Below are positions 21,391 through 32,317 of a DNA stretch of 64,000 bases, one piece after another. Every line of letters begins with the position of its first letter. Position 1 is the stretch's first letter. This DNA comes from Prorocentrum cordatum (Eukaryota; Sar; Dinophyceae; Prorocentrales; Prorocentraceae). Location of the stretch: positions 296,620 through 360,619 of the forward strand of contig CAUYUJ010020182.1 of the NCBI GenBank assembly GCA_963575745.1, written 5' to 3'. The notes beneath the pieces are model-generated. The model had not been told where the DNA came from. It worked only from the letters and a program-made list of their open reading frames with translations, and made no database searches. The translations under genes and the position numbers were made by a program.

Positions 21391-21422
21391 TAGCCATTTT
21401 GGCTCAAGCCGTTTTGGCTCAA
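21391..21422 (+). other. Tandem relict dinoflagellate spliced leader (two copies)
   Basis: TAGCCATTTTGGCTCAAG (21391-21408) matches the last 18 nt of the conserved 22-nt dinoflagellate spliced leader exactly. It is followed without a gap by CCGTTTTGGCTCAA (21409-21422), a second copy starting at the CC after the leader's internal AG and differing by one base. Relict leaders truncated at that internal AG are the documented signature of mRNAs that were trans-spliced, reverse-transcribed into the genome, transcribed and trans-spliced again. The ATG of the ORF1-like frame lies 170 bp downstream. Confidence 0.85.
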
Positions 21423-21591
21423 TATGCCTGGTTCCCCAGGGAGATCCGTGGACGCCTCTACTCCGAGGCTAGACCACAGGTTTTCACACGCACGAACCTC
21501 TCAGTGAGTTGCCCAGCGGCTGAGAGTCGGTTTCCATTTTTCGACACCGCGTGGGGCTCGGTAAGAATTTTTCCGGTGAGAATCCTGGGCC

Positions 21592-22645
21592 ATGGCCGCC
21601 GTCTCCAGCGAGCAACTGATGGACGTGCCCGAGACATTCACCAGCGAGATGAAGGGGACGAGGGCCGACGTTTCCGATGTCGAAAGACGCCTCACTGTCG
21701 GTGAGGAGTTCGACGAGAAGACCATCGACCTCCAGATGTCCACGCAGGCGGGTTTCGCAGACGCCAGCGCCATTTAGGAGGAGACGACTCGCGCTTTCGA
21801 CCCCCGCACCTCGAAGATTGAGCAGGGCAAGTTCGACGCCCATATGTTCCAAGTCGATGGAGAAGGCGATGGCGCAGCCACGCCGTCCTCCCCCGCCAAG
21901 CAGATGCAGGAACGTATCCCCGGTCTGGAGAAGTCGATGCGCAAGATCTCTCGGTCATCATCCGCCGCCAGGTATACAGGGACCCCTTCCGCCAAATCAA
22001 GGAGGACGACTGCTGCATCCTCCTCTGGTTCGCTCGATGTTCCAGTCATCGACGTTCTCCGTGATGATAGCAACGAGGCACGGCAATGGATTGCGGCCCC
22101 CCCTTGGCCTGTTACCGAGCCACATCGTCGCACAGTGTTCCAGCAGCTGAAGGACATAACCCCGCCCCACCTGACTTGCAACATGTTTGGTCATTTCCAC
22201 ACAGTACCCAAAGCTTCCCCAGTCACCTCCGAGAGCGAGGCCCACACCAGAGAGTTCCACGCCGAAATCATTGCCAATCCTGTCAACTAGTCCGACTACC
22301 GTAATCGACCTGTGCATGCATTATGCACGCGACGCAAACATGCTGTTGGCCGCTCGCCAGAAGTACAGAGTCCCCAGTGCGCTGCGGCCGCTGGTCCGCA
22401 AGCGCTTCGGGAATGAGAAGCTGTGGGAAGCGGACATGAAGCTCGGTACCAAACCGTTCAAGGTGGTCTTCAGCATCACCACGGCCGACGACCACTGGGA
22501 GCTATTCAAGCTGCGCGAAGCCGCAGCTGGCCAGTTCGAAATCAAGCCGATCCAGCCCCAGCTCGGCGAGTTGCGCGCCGCCACCGCCACCGCCAACTGG
22601 ATGGTTGAGTCCGCCCAGGGCGCCGCCCAGGCCTCCGCCTACTGA
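21592..22645 (+). pseudogene. ORF1-like coding region of LINE 1
   Basis: Starts at an ATG in good context (GCCATGGCC). The first frame runs MAAVSSEQLMDVPETF to a TAG at 21775, then continues in the same frame (EETTRAFDPRTSKIEQGKFD) to a stop near 22290. A second frame carries on with ARDANMLLAARQKYRVPSAL, KLGTKPFKVVFSITTADDHW and ends at 22645. So there is one in-frame stop and one frameshift. The N-terminal part is charged and helical, as expected for a coiled-coil ORF1 (RNA-binding chaperone-like), but no RRM or zinc knuckle is evident. Assignment rests on its position between the spliced leader and the endonuclease. Confidence 0.5.
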
Positions 22646-22859
22646 GATGCCGCTCGCCTAGCTCTGTTTGGAAATTTGCCGCTCGCCTAGCTCTGTCTCG
22701 CAGCCCCCCCCTGCTGTCTCGGCGGGCCCCCCCCCCCCCCCCCCCAAGCGCGCATCGCCCGCGTTAAGTCGTCTGGGGGCCAGCAGCCTCCACTGCAGGG
22801 CCCTAGCGGCCCCCCGCCGCCCCCCCCCCCCCCCCCTCCCCCACGGGCGTGGAACGAAC

Positions 22860-23640
22860 CTTGTCGCGTGGAGCTGCCATGCGCTGTTCGGGGCAGTTTC
22901 TGGCGATGGCGATGATGTTCAGCAGAAGGCTCGGGGCCGCCTCCCTCGACATCCTAGAAACAACCGCATTGTTTGTCTCCTAGAAACCCGCGGGCACGAT
23001 GGCGGCCCAGAATCGTTGCTCGCCGAGTTCCCGTCCTTCGAGGCACATTGCTCGTCCTGCTCCGAGGTGGCTGCTGGAGGCGTAGCCATCCTGGCGGCAA
23101 CGTCTCTGCTGCCCACGCTCGTCGCCGACCCCCCTGCCGCCCTCATTCCCGGCCGTCTCATCGCCCCCACTTCGAAGTCGCAATCTTCCCAGCTCGCCAC
23201 TCTCAACTTGCATCTCGGCCCTGTCCAGCGCCAGCGCCGGGAGATCGATGTGCTGGCTCAGAGCGCCCACTTCCTCAATGCGGCCCAGGGGGCATTTTCC
23301 TTGTCGGCGGCTTTACCTGCTGCGAGCTCGGACTCAAAGGGTCGACAGGGCCAGTGACCAAACTCCGCCGACTCTCTGGCCTCCAGGACCTGGGCCCTCG
23401 CGCCTCGGATCGCCGAGCGCGCCCGGGCGACCCCAGCCCACCGCGCCGCCAGAGACGGGAAAGTTGCCGGCGATTCCAGGCTCGAACGGATATATGCCCA
23501 GTCATTCGCAGGCGAAGCCGACTTCTGGCGCCGCTTGGAATATTTGCAAGGCCGACCTACCCAGTGATCATGCCCCCGTTTATCTGCGTTTCAATTTCGG
23601 GGGCACTCGAAGGTTTCCAAAGTGACATCATGGGTCTCGA
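22860..23640 (+). pseudogene. Apurinic-like endonuclease domain of LINE 1
   Basis: NNRIVCLLETRGHDGG near 22960-23005 carries the catalytic Glu motif (ETR). GVAILAATSLLPTLV and SSQLATLNLHLGPVQRQRRE match the central strands. After a frame change, FLVGGFTCCELGLKGS occupies the GDFN position with Asp and Asn lost, and after another change SDHAPVYLRFNF near 23565 carries the C-terminal SDH motif. Two frameshifts and lost catalytic residues make it inactive. In intact elements this domain nicks target DNA to prime reverse transcription. Confidence 0.65.
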
Positions 23641-24239
23641 AGCATCCGTTATCCCCCATTTGCTCGACGGGCCGATTGCTGAACATAGCGCGCGCGAGTC
23701 AAATGTCCCGTCGATGATCCCAGGGCCCACCTGTCTGAGGCACGAAGCTGGGCGCACTGTCCAGCAAGGGCGATCCGAACTGCCGCCTGAGTCGCCTGAG
23801 CAGCACATGCAGTGGTTGGTCGCAGTCAATCCGTGCCATGCGCAAGCGTACCTCTCGCACTTTGTAGGCGCGGAAGCCACCCGTCGGCCCTTCGATGTCC
23901 TGGACTCAGTTGTATGTCAGTGGAACGACCAGCGAGCACTGCATGAACACATGTTTCAGATTGCAGCAGCGCGCTATCAATCCGAATCCGCTTCGATGAC
24001 AGATCACACCGAAGCCTCTCCTCGATATATCGAGCATTGTGCTGCGCGTCTTCAGCGCATGGTCTCCGCGAGGCCCCCTAAGAATCGCAGAGTGCTGCTC
24101 GCTGGCGCCGGATGCCAGGGCAACGCAATACCGTCCGCAGGTACTGGAGCTTGCGCACGCGCTGCCCGCCGGGGCGCCGCCCGCGACGCTTTCTCCCCTC
24201 AGCCTGCCACTCGTGACCAACTCTCGGGTCGCATGCGGC

Positions 24240-25480
24240 GCGCTCCTGATCGGGGCCAACTTCGGGGCTCGGCTGCGGGCCCTGATGGGCCCTGCTACTC
24301 CGCTTGGACCAAGGGGGGCCGTTTTGTCGGATGGGCCGCTTTTCGGATGCACGAGCTCGCGATGGATTTTGGCCAGGCCCCCGAATGCTTCAACGTCAAC
24401 AACTTTGCACCCCCCCCAAGGAGTCCACGGATAGGGGCGAGCCCGAGCTCCGGAGGGCCCCTGAGACCATTGAGCCGGTTGCTTTTTCGATTTCCCCGAA
24501 TAAGAACGCGGCCATCGCGATTAATTGCCCCCTGAAGATGCTCTGCATGGACACCGCTCTCGGGGTCCAGACTTCATTAAGGGACGAAACGTGATAGATT
24601 GCCTGATCGCGCTCGAGACTCACGCGGCCGTCGGGGCTGGGATCCAGCGGAGGGGCCCCGCTGGCGCCATCGAGGGACACCGCAGGCACCACCTAGCCTT
24701 CGCCACGAGTGGCTCTTCCACGTTTTGAATGAGATGCAGCTTCCCTCGTTCGTGGCTTTTGCAATCGAGTCTCTCTATGCCAGTGCGCGCACCACCGTCG
24801 CCCTTGGGGGACGGGCTCACTGCTCGCTCGCAATCTCGAGTGGTGTCAAGCAAGGGCGTCCTCTATCTGGCTCGGCACTCGCTTCTGGGATGGACCTTAT
24901 TCTTCGGCTGCGGTGGTTGAGGCTGCCGCGCCCTGCCCATTTGCGCCGCGCGTTCGCCGACGACGCAGGGTCTTCGTGCATGTCTTCCTCATCTTCACGC
25001 GCGTCCTCCTCGTCTTCATCCTCGCTGCATCTGTCTCTGGACCGGCCCTGGGCCCTGAGAGAACGGGCATCTTGTTTTGTCGCGATTTCGACCGACAGAC
25101 CGAGATTCAAAAGTGTCGTGACGTTCGTATCAATCTTCCCCAATTGGGAATGGAGTCGAGCGCTCGCTACCTTCGGGTTTAGCGTGGCATCGAGGCGCAA
25201 GAAGATATTTGGGCCGGCCCTATTTTCAAGTTCAGAGAGCGTCGTCGATTCATCAAGTCGCTCAATCTGGGGCGCACGCCCCCAGTGGAAGTTTAGCACG
25301 AGATCGCAGTTACAGCGCTTCTCTTTGTTGCCCAATTCGTTCCACCCACCGCCGATGTCGAGGGGCGCGTGCATCTAGGACTCCAGAGCCTGACGCGCTC
25401 CCCGACGCGCGCCATCCCTGATGATAGGTTGTACAGCCTCACCGCCATATGCAATAATCAGGTCTCTGCTCGGCCCATCC
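24240..25480 (+). pseudogene. Reverse transcriptase of LINE 1 (FADD motif kept)
   Basis: PDFIKGRNVIDCLIALETHA (about 24570-24630) is the template-grip region. LRHEWLFHVLNEMQLPSFVA, then SSGVKQGRPLSGSALASGMD and RRAFADDAGSSC follow in one frame. The catalytic FADD is intact at 24953-24964. Upstream fingers and the downstream thumb (RKKIFGPALF and later) are in other frames. This belongs to the non-LTR class with F-ADD rather than Y-ADD. Frameshifts on both sides of the palm show the copy is dead, yet the palm core is well preserved. Confidence 0.7.
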
Positions 25481-25481
25481 C

Positions 25482-26060
25482 ATGAAGCATGCAGCGAGGG
25501 CTGCAGCATATCGCGCCATGCGTGCGTCTTCAGTTTGCCTTGCTTGCATTGAGAAGATCAAGGGTGCCCTCGACGACGGGGGAGCTCACGCCGACGCCGC
25601 TCATCATCCTGTGCATTGCAAGCCGCTTGTCGTCATGACGCATCAGAATTTCAAGGAGCTCTCGAAGGTCCCAGAAGCACCCCATCTTGTCGAATCAGGG
25701 CTTCAGAAAACCATCGCCCGTCTGGTACGAAGCCAATTCCTATTCAGAAGTTCCAAGGAACTCGTGCACGAGTGGTCGAGGTATTGGCACGAGCGTTTCC
25801 CTGGCGAGTTTCGGGGCCCCTCGGCTGACTAGTGCTCCAGATCTGTCGGTCAGATCCTCGCCGTTCCCATTCAGTTGCATTTATTGCGCAGCGTTTGCAA
25901 CGCGTGGAACGCCTCCTCGGGGGCACCGCCAGCCCACCCTTGGATGCAGGTTTGGGTGTCACTGTCTTGGGGCGGATCAGATCATCCACTATCGGCAATG
26001 TCCGGTACTTTTCGAAGTGATGCGATCTCACCTGCCTAGTATCCCTGAATGGTGGTGAGT
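25482..26060 (+). pseudogene. C-terminal region and Cys/His knuckle of LINE 1
   Basis: A helical, charged frame (KHAARAAAYRAMRASSVCLA to the stop at 25832) is followed in another frame by CIYCAAFATR and CRFGCHCLGADQIIHYRQCP (about 25880-26000), the C-x3-C...HY-x2-CP pattern found at the end of several non-LTR elements, probably a nucleic-acid-binding knuckle. Confidence 0.5.
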
Positions 26061-26284
26061 GGAGGTGTTTGTCGATATCCTCTTGTTCTTTCGGCCTCTC
26101 AACAATGGGGAGGCGCGCAGCATAGCCATATAATAAGTTTCGTTTTGCAGGGGCGCAGAGCTTCGCGCGCGCCCGCCTGCTTGCTGAAGGCAGGCTCCGA
26201 CTGATCTGCCAAAGGGACGCCAGGGCGAGGGCCTTGGCAAGATAGCGGCAGGCTGTGGAACGTGACCCTCTTTGTGGGAGCACG

Positions 26285-26632
26285 CCTCCTCCTCCCCCTC
26301 CTCCTCCTCCTCCTCCTCCTCCTCCTCCTCCTTCTCTTCCTCCCCCCTCCTCCTCCTCCTCCTCCTCCTCCTCCTCCTCCTCCTCCTCCTCCTCCTCCTC
26401 CTCCTCCCTCCTCCTCCCTCCTCTCCTCTTCCTCCTCCTCCTCCTCCTCCTCCTCCCCTCATCTTCCTCTCCTCCTCCTCCTCCTCCTCCTCCTCCTGTC
26501 CTCTTCCCCCTCCTCCCCCTCCTTCCCCCTCCTCCTCCCCCTCTCCCTCTTCCTCCTCCTCCTCCTCCTCCTCCTCCTCCTCTCCTCCTCCTCCTCCTCC
26601 TCCTCCTCCTCCTCCTCCTCCTCCTCCCCCGG
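26285..26632 (+). repeat. (TCC/CTC)n array, about 350 bp
   Basis: Almost pure pyrimidine strand. Proline-, serine- and leucine-rich plus-strand frames and the glycine/glutamate-rich minus-strand ones are artefacts. Confidence 0.95.
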
Positions 26633-27345
26633 TTGCGCTGCATGAAGGTACCGTGGCATCCGGTCCTGGCGGCTCGACGGCTGCCCGGAGCGCCCCCTGC
26701 GGCCCGCCCGCGCCGCAGCCGCTGCCCGCCCGCCTCCCCTGCGCGTGCCCGCGGCCTCCGCCAGCGGCCTGCCGGAATCGGCGCCGACGCCACCGCTGCT
26801 TGGAGCCGCGCCTGCCACTCAAGCAACTCGTGGGCTGCAGGGGGGGGGGTGATGGCTAGGGAGGGGTGGATATCATGGCGTGGGCCATGATACTTTCTTA
26901 GATGTCATGGCCTCCCTTCTTAATTCATCACGTCCGTGGCCCTCTCTTTGGGCCGCGCACATGCCGCCAGCCATGATGTGCGCCCCCCCTCATGGACGCC
27001 CCCCCTTTGGCCGCCCCCGAAGTGGGCCACGAAAGAAAGTTCAAAGAGCGTCTTGTGGTTTGCACGAGAGGTTCCTCGAGCATTTCTGGTTGATGTTGTC
27101 TGTTTTTGATGCATCTGCCTTCTGTTATAAGAGTCGCGTGTTCGTTTTAGGAGCATCCGTTCATTTTAAGAGCAGGTCGTGGTAGGTCAATGGGAGTTCT
27201 AGCGCGGTCGGTCCTGCTCATGCCATTGTCGCCTGGGGCATCGACAGGGGGATGGGCATACATCCCCTGGACAAAGGTTTTTTCCGCTTGGGCCCGGGAA
27301 GACTGTTTCAAGTGTTGAAAAGACGCGTATGGAACAACCACCGTG
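26633..27345. other. No gene recognised
   Basis: GC-rich, then mixed DNA. Repeated GCCATGATRYNNTNNT phrases at 26872-26910. No coding signal. Confidence 0.45.
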
Positions 27346-27545
27346 GGATCCAACGAAGTCCTCGGGGATCCAATTTTGGCTTTGGTTTCTGTTTCGGTGG
27401 ATCCGATTTCCGTCTGCGCGGATCCGATTTCGGATTTTTTGGATCCGCGTCCAGTCTAATGTTTTACGGTGGATCCGATGTCTACCTCATTTAAACTTCA
27501 TATGTTTAAACTAGAACGGGGAAACGGAAGAAATCGGATCCGCGG
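27346..27545. repeat. GGATCCGATTT-type short repeats
   Basis: GGATCCG/GGATCCA recurs about seven times with spacers of 12-40 bp (27348, 27368, 27398, 27420, 27440, 27472, 27536 region). Confidence 0.7.
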
Positions 27546-27879
27546 ACCACCGAACCCGCCCGCGTTAAGATTCTACGGGGGAAGCGGGGGTTCGGCCATC
27601 AGTTTCCCATGATGATCCCTGCGCTTTTCCGCGCACTCCCATCAAATTTCCGCGAGCGCGGGTCCCACTCAACATGGATACGTCGTTTTCTTCCTGGTTG
27701 TTGCACGCAGCTCGTCTTGACGCCGTCCAGCAGCGCCAATGTTATCTCGCGACCTCTTCTTCTACATTTCCACCTCAAGAGGAAAAGGGGGTAGGTAGGG
27801 GGGATGCATCTACACCGAATCGCCCATTGATCGCCAATAGGGGCCCGGTAGCCCCAATGCGACCAGAAACGTGTGGAGT

Positions 27880-28160
27880 CACTATCACAGGCCCATCGAC
27901 GATTTATTGACGATGTATCGCCGATTCCAGGTCGATGTGTCCCCCCCCTATGCTTGTCCCCCCTATCGCTGCCCCTCATGTCGACGGCGAGCCCAGGGGG
28001 GAAGTGATAGGGGGCTGGCATTCTCAGAAGGCTCGGAAGTTCCCCAGCCTTCTGAGAAGTGTTCTCGGCATTTCCCGAAGACACGGAATATATTCTTACA
28101 AAAGCCGGAGGGCTTCGAGAAGCCCCGCCGCCTGCTGAGAAGGCCTTTTCCTTTTCACTT
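27880..28160 (-). repeat. Dispersed repeat R2b, minus copy
   Basis: Reverse complement of 20505-20670: GATGTATCGCCGATTCCAGG, TCGATGTGTCCCCCCC, ATGTCGACGGCGAGCC, then CTTCTGAGAAG. Extended by a second GCCTTCTGAGAAG block and CCGCCGCCTGCTGAGAAGGC, which also resembles 17110-17150. Confidence 0.78.
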
Positions 28161-28164
28161 CCCC

Positions 28165-28391
28165 TTTCGTTAACCGCCGACACCGACCCCCTTGACTCGC
28201 AGCTATTGCAGGCCCCGACTTTGGAGCAGATCGCCAACCTACTGAAGCACGAGGTTCACCCCCTCCGAAAAACGATGTCTGGTCTCGAGCGGCAGGTGAC
28301 TGAGTTGGGCGGGATTTTCGACACCAAGGTGCGTGCAATGGAAAAGCGTCTCGAGAGCATCGAGATGCGCATGGCGACTTACGAGAGCTAG
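28165..28391 (+). pseudogene. Coiled-coil ORF1 fragment of LINE 2
   Basis: LEQIANLLKHEVHPLRKTMS and LERQVTELGGIFDTKVRAME through MRMATYES form heptad-like helices ending in TAG at 28389. Such coiled coils are typical of ORF1 proteins of non-LTR elements. Too short to be a full ORF1. Confidence 0.5.
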
Positions 28392-28489
28392 ACACCCGAG
28401 GGTTCATACGCCAATCCCCAGACCGATGACGAAATGCGGCAACAACTCCAAGCCTAGACGGAAAGCAAACAGGTGGAGTTTGAGATCCC

Positions 28490-29110
28490 AATGCAACGTT
28501 GCGATGTCAAAGTTATGTGTATTCAGAAAACTTAGATGTCCAAATCAGACACGTTTGTGACAGACTGGGTACCTCGTCGTGCTGTCCGGCGGCGCGGGCA
28601 ATGGCGAGGATGAGAACAAGGCGGGAGTTGGCTTGATCGTGGGCCCCGACTTCAGGAAGTCCGTTCCTGGATTCTGCCAAGGTTATGACCGAATTGTTCC
28701 ATTGAAACTACGTGTTTTGGATGGCAATGCTGTGATATTATCAGCTTATGCGCACACAGTGGTCACGAGCTCCCGAAGCGGCAATCGTTCGATCATGATT
28801 TTGGGGAATTCGTCCATAATCAGTCGCTGCATGGCCCCAAGATGGTGCTGGAAGATTTCAATGCCAAGCTATATGACCGATTGCAGGACGAAACACAGTT
28901 CGTCGGACCATGTGTGTTTCAGCGTTCGGGACAGACGTGCCAAAGCGACGCGAAAAGGCACATGCTGGTGGAGGTGCGCGCGCAGCTGGGCATGCGAATT
29001 TCCAACACATGCTTCCCATCTTCACAACTACCAACTACAGCGTGGGGCGGCCCGCTTGCGAAGCAGTGGATTGGATAACCACTTCCCCGATGGATGTTAC
29101 AGTCAACGCG
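28490..29110 (+). pseudogene. Endonuclease domain of LINE 2
   Basis: VAMSKLCVFRKLRCPNQTRL in one frame corresponds to the CIQET(R) catalytic Glu region. ENKAGVGLIVGPDFRKSVPG and LKLRVLDGNAVILSAYAH follow in another. KMVLEDFNAKLYDRL (28842 onward) holds the DFN motif with the preceding Gly changed to Glu. A third frame gives EAVDWITTSPMDV, matching the QIDYI region. Three frame changes; dead. Confidence 0.65.
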
Positions 29111-29721
29111 CCTAGTAAGGACGCGCGCCGTCATCTAGGGCACCCTTGTGTCCTTGCCTCTGCGGCCCGTCATTTGCCCAGTCTTGGTTTCATGGTGCGC
29201 TTGTCTGCACGTATTCCGAGGCGTGCCGCTTTCATTAAACCATTTTCTACTGCAAATTTGCGCCCGTGCAGCGGTGGAAAACATGCCGCCCAAAACCGGG
29301 GCTGCCAGGACAGACGCATCGAAGCTGAAAGACGTCACCGCCAGACATAGTTGCACACATGAGCTTGCCGATGCATTGAAGGAATTCGCCGCTTCGACGC
29401 CGGATCACGACGAAGTGAACTTGGCGCGGGGCCAGCTCGCGGACGGATCCCTGTACGCCTTGGAGCGCGCCCTCCCGCGGCAGACCAGACGCCCGAGGAA
29501 ACCGTGGATACGGCCTCGAACGCTGGAGATCATACGTCGTCATGTTGCAGCTTGACAGAACGGAGACATGGCAGAAAAGAAGACCCTGACGAACAAAATC
29601 AGAGAAGCAGTCGCAAGCGATCGGGCCGCTTGGCTGCAGGAGCAGACTGCGAAAGGAGATCTGGGGCGAGATCTGGAAACTTCGAGAAGAGAATCTTGCC
29701 CGCAATGAAGCAGGTTCAAGA
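29111..29721 (+). pseudogene. Linker between endonuclease and RT, LINE 2
   Basis: HELADALKEFAASTPDHDEV, RRPRKPWIRPRTLEIIRRHV and a basic, helical continuation resemble the charged linker of LINE polyproteins (the KPWI motif is characteristic). Several frames. Confidence 0.45.
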
Positions 29722-31011
29722 ATGGCGCGGACCAGCTCGTGGACAGCGACGGCCGACATTGTGGCGGTGCACTTAGAGGGTGCACTGGGCAGCGCGCCCT
29801 ACACGACAGCAATGTCCACGGATGTTTTGTACGAGAACGAGTTGCCGATTGTCCTTGTCGCCATCACAGAGACAGAAGGAAGCAAGGCAGCGAACAAACT
29901 TCGGCAAGGCAGGTCCGGGGGCATGGACAACATACCGCCGGAATTCTGGGGAGCAGCACGCGAGGATGGCACACCGACGATTGAATGGATTACTCGAATC
30001 TGCAGTCTGGTATGGGAGACGTAGCGCGTGCCAGATACGGAGCGCAAGCCGAGGGTGAGACTGGTTTACAAGACAGGTGATCTTGCGGACTGCAACTATT
30101 ATCGCCCGATGTGTTTCCTCCCAATCGGGTAGAATACGTTCGCACATGTAATGCTGCAGCGAATGAAAAATGCTGGCGCGGAGCAGTGCGCATGGAAGAC
30201 ACAATGTGGATTCCGATCTAATCGTGGCACAGCAGAAGCAGCATTCATTTTTCGGCGGGTTCTTGAAGCAACGCTGACTGGTCGAGATGGCAAGAGTGTC
30301 TTCTTGGCGTTGGAATGGGCGAGTGCCTGTGACTCCGCGTTGCCGGAGGTGCTCTCGAATTCCCTGCGGATGTTTGGTTGTCCGGGCCGGTTCGTGAACA
30401 TAGTCGCTGTCAAATATGAAAGCTGCGGTGTCGTGGTCGACGATGTCGCGCCAAGCTGCGGGGCGCAGGAGCACGGCATTTGCCAAGGGCGCGCGCTGTT
30501 ACCATTCGTGTTCACAGTAGTGATGACAACGCTCCCACACGATGCCCATAGGGAACTGCGGGAACGACGAGGTGGACTGGGGCCGGAGCAGCTGGTCTGG
30601 GATTTGGCGCGCGCGGGCGACGCCCTGTTCGTGGGGGCCAACGCGGGCGCGACGCAGGGGCCGATGACGCATGTCGAGAAGCCCGGGGCGAGCTACGGCC
30701 TGCACATCAACTGGAAGAAAGTGGAGCTCATAAAGGTGCGGACGGAGGACGGCATCGCGCACAACGTTGGCGCGTCGACAGTCAACCAGCAGCCCCTCGC
30801 CCACCTGGGCGCGACGCTGTCTGCAGACGTGAGATGCGCCTCTGAATTGAGCCACAGACTTGGGGCAACCATGCAAGGTTTCAAAATATTAGACGCCATA
30901 TGGCCTCATGCTTCCGCGACGAGAAACCAGAAAGCACACAGATTCGACGCCTGTGCGGCGCCCAAGTCGACGCGCGTTTTTTTTGCTGCGCGTCCGAACC
31001 AATCAGGCTGA
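29722..31011 (+). pseudogene. Reverse transcriptase of LINE 2, catalytic motif lost
   Basis: One frame is conserved over 1.29 kb except for TAG stops at 30022-30024 and 30130-30132. In order: KLRQGRSGGMDNIPPEFW, YKTGDLADCNYYRPMCFLPI, TQCGFRSNRGTAEAAFIFRR, FLALEWASACDSALPEVL (Asp of the first catalytic motif changed to Glu), GICQGRALLPFVF, then RAGDALF (30610-30630) where Y/FADD is expected, and INWKKVELIKV. With both metal-binding motifs altered it cannot be active. The few stops relative to the lost catalytic residues suggest decay mainly by substitution. Confidence 0.75.
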
Positions 31012-31499
31012 CGACGGCTGGATAGCTTCCAGAATCGCTGCGCCAGGAGGATTTGCAGACTACTTCGGGCGCACACCAGCAGAGCATCGAATGCCACTGT
31101 TCTCGGATTCGACGAGCGACCGAAGCTCATCGATTGCATCGCAACGCGGCAGATGCTCAACATGGGCCAGCCAGCGCGCCGATCAGGCCTAGATCCTGCG
31201 AGGTTTTCGGCGCTCGAGCCGGGCGCCTTGGAGCTGCGGAAGGCGGCCCGCCCGAGAAGACGGAGGCACGCGCGGGGGGGGAATTTTGCGCTTCAAGGTC
31301 GCATGCCCCCGCGAGCGACTCGCCGTGCACTTCCACCCGGAGGGTGGCGCAGCTCGACAAGGGGGGCGCGCGGCGAAGGCGCGGGTTGGATGTTGAAGGC
31401 GCTACGCTTGTTTTGATCGTGCATGTTGTTGTTGCGTTTGTTGTTGTTGGTGTTGTTGTTGTTTGTTCACCCCTGCTGCGCGTCGCCCGGCGCAAGGAG
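31012..31499. other. 3' tail of LINE 2 and unassigned DNA
   Basis: To about 31195 a frame with arginine-rich CHCSRIRRATEAHRLHRN may be the end of the polyprotein. Beyond it I see only a short GTTGTTG run at 31420-31470. Confidence 0.4.
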
Positions 31500-31524
31500 T
31501 GCTCGACTTGACTCCCAGAGGGGG

Positions 31525-31690
31525 CCCGGACAGATGGCGTCGGAGGGTCGCGCCGCGTCGCCGACGCATCGGGGACGCGGCTCGATGTAGAGCCCGGCCC
31601 CCTCCACGCGGGCGGCGCCGATGCACTGCCGTCGTCGCCGATGCAGCCGCGACGCGGCGCGATCTGCCGGCCCCATCTAATCGGGCCCCA
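31525..31690. repeat. R2 repeat, diverged copy
   Basis: CGGAGGGTCGCGCCGCGTCG, GCTCGATGTAGAGCCCGGCC, CGCGGGCGGCGCCGATGCAC. Same order as 17230-17415 but with the palindromes eroded. Confidence 0.75.
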
Positions 31691-32315
31691 TCTAGGAGAC
31701 CTCTGCCCGCATTAGTGCAGGTCGGCTCGACTACTGCAGGTCGGCTTTGCGCGGAGTTTTCGGGCTTGCTCGGCGGCCCTCCGGCTCGCGCTGTGGCTTT
31801 ACATAGCCGAGGTTGCGATCCTTGGCGGCCGCGTTCGCACCCCCGGGCGGCCGCGCCCCCCGCCCCACCCCCTTCCGCGAGCAGAAGCATGAAGATCTAG
31901 AGACAGATGTTTCGTTCGTTGGCGATAAATGGCGCGATCGCGGCGCCGCATGGGGGCGCTCGGGAACGGCGCATTCCCAGACGACGCCAGCGCGACACGC
32001 GACGCGACCGGGCAGGGCGGGGAGGGAGGGCGGCGGAGCTGGCCACGGGCGCGACATGACGAATCTCAGCGGGGTTATATGACGCCCCCCAGAGGGTTTC
32101 CGAGTAGACGTCAGGTTTTGCCCACGGCAGGAAACAAGATCCGATCTTCGACTGCCTACTTTTTATGGCGTTTTCATGATTCTGTCGTTGGTGTCCGAGG
32201 CGGGCGCCATCGCGCGCGCGCCCTGGACTGGGGCGGGGCCGGCAGCCGCCCGCGAAACGCTCGAGTCGTTTTATGTTAATTGCCCGCGCGGCCCCGTCAA
32301 AGACGGGGTCCTTAA
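31691..32315. other. No gene recognised
   Basis: Overlapping frames on both strands with no motif. Short duplication of TGCAGGTCGGCT at 31725-31750. Confidence 0.45.
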
Positions 32316-32317
32316 AT

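Larger units (their letters stand above)
21391..26060 (+). mobile_element. Degenerate LINE (non-LTR retrotransposon) 1 with spliced-leader head
   Basis: Order on the plus strand: tandem relict spliced leaders (21391-21422), ORF1-like coding sequence (21592-22645), endonuclease (about 22860-23640), reverse transcriptase (about 24240-25020), thumb/linker (to about 25480), and a Cys/His knuckle (about 25880-26050). This is the expected non-LTR layout over about 4.7 kb. Every domain is interrupted by frameshifts or stops, so the copy is dead. 3' end set by the last recognisable coding motif; no poly(A) or target duplication identified. Confidence 0.7.
28160..31195 (+). mobile_element. Degenerate LINE 2
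   Basis: Coiled-coil ORF1 fragment, endonuclease, linker and reverse transcriptase in order on the plus strand, immediately downstream of the R2b copy. Motifs differ from LINE 1 and LINE 3 (YKTGD/GICQG versus KQG), so it is a separate lineage. Multiple frameshifts and two in-frame stops. The 3' limit is set by the last plausible coding pattern. Confidence 0.7.

Noticed and set aside
25744-26826. Minus-strand 360-codon Gly/Arg/Glu-rich frame
   Set aside because: Arises from the TCC array at 26285-26632.
27380-27400. ATTTTGGCTTTGG as another spliced leader relict
   Set aside because: Only ATTTTGGCT matches; the AGCC start and CAAG end are absent.
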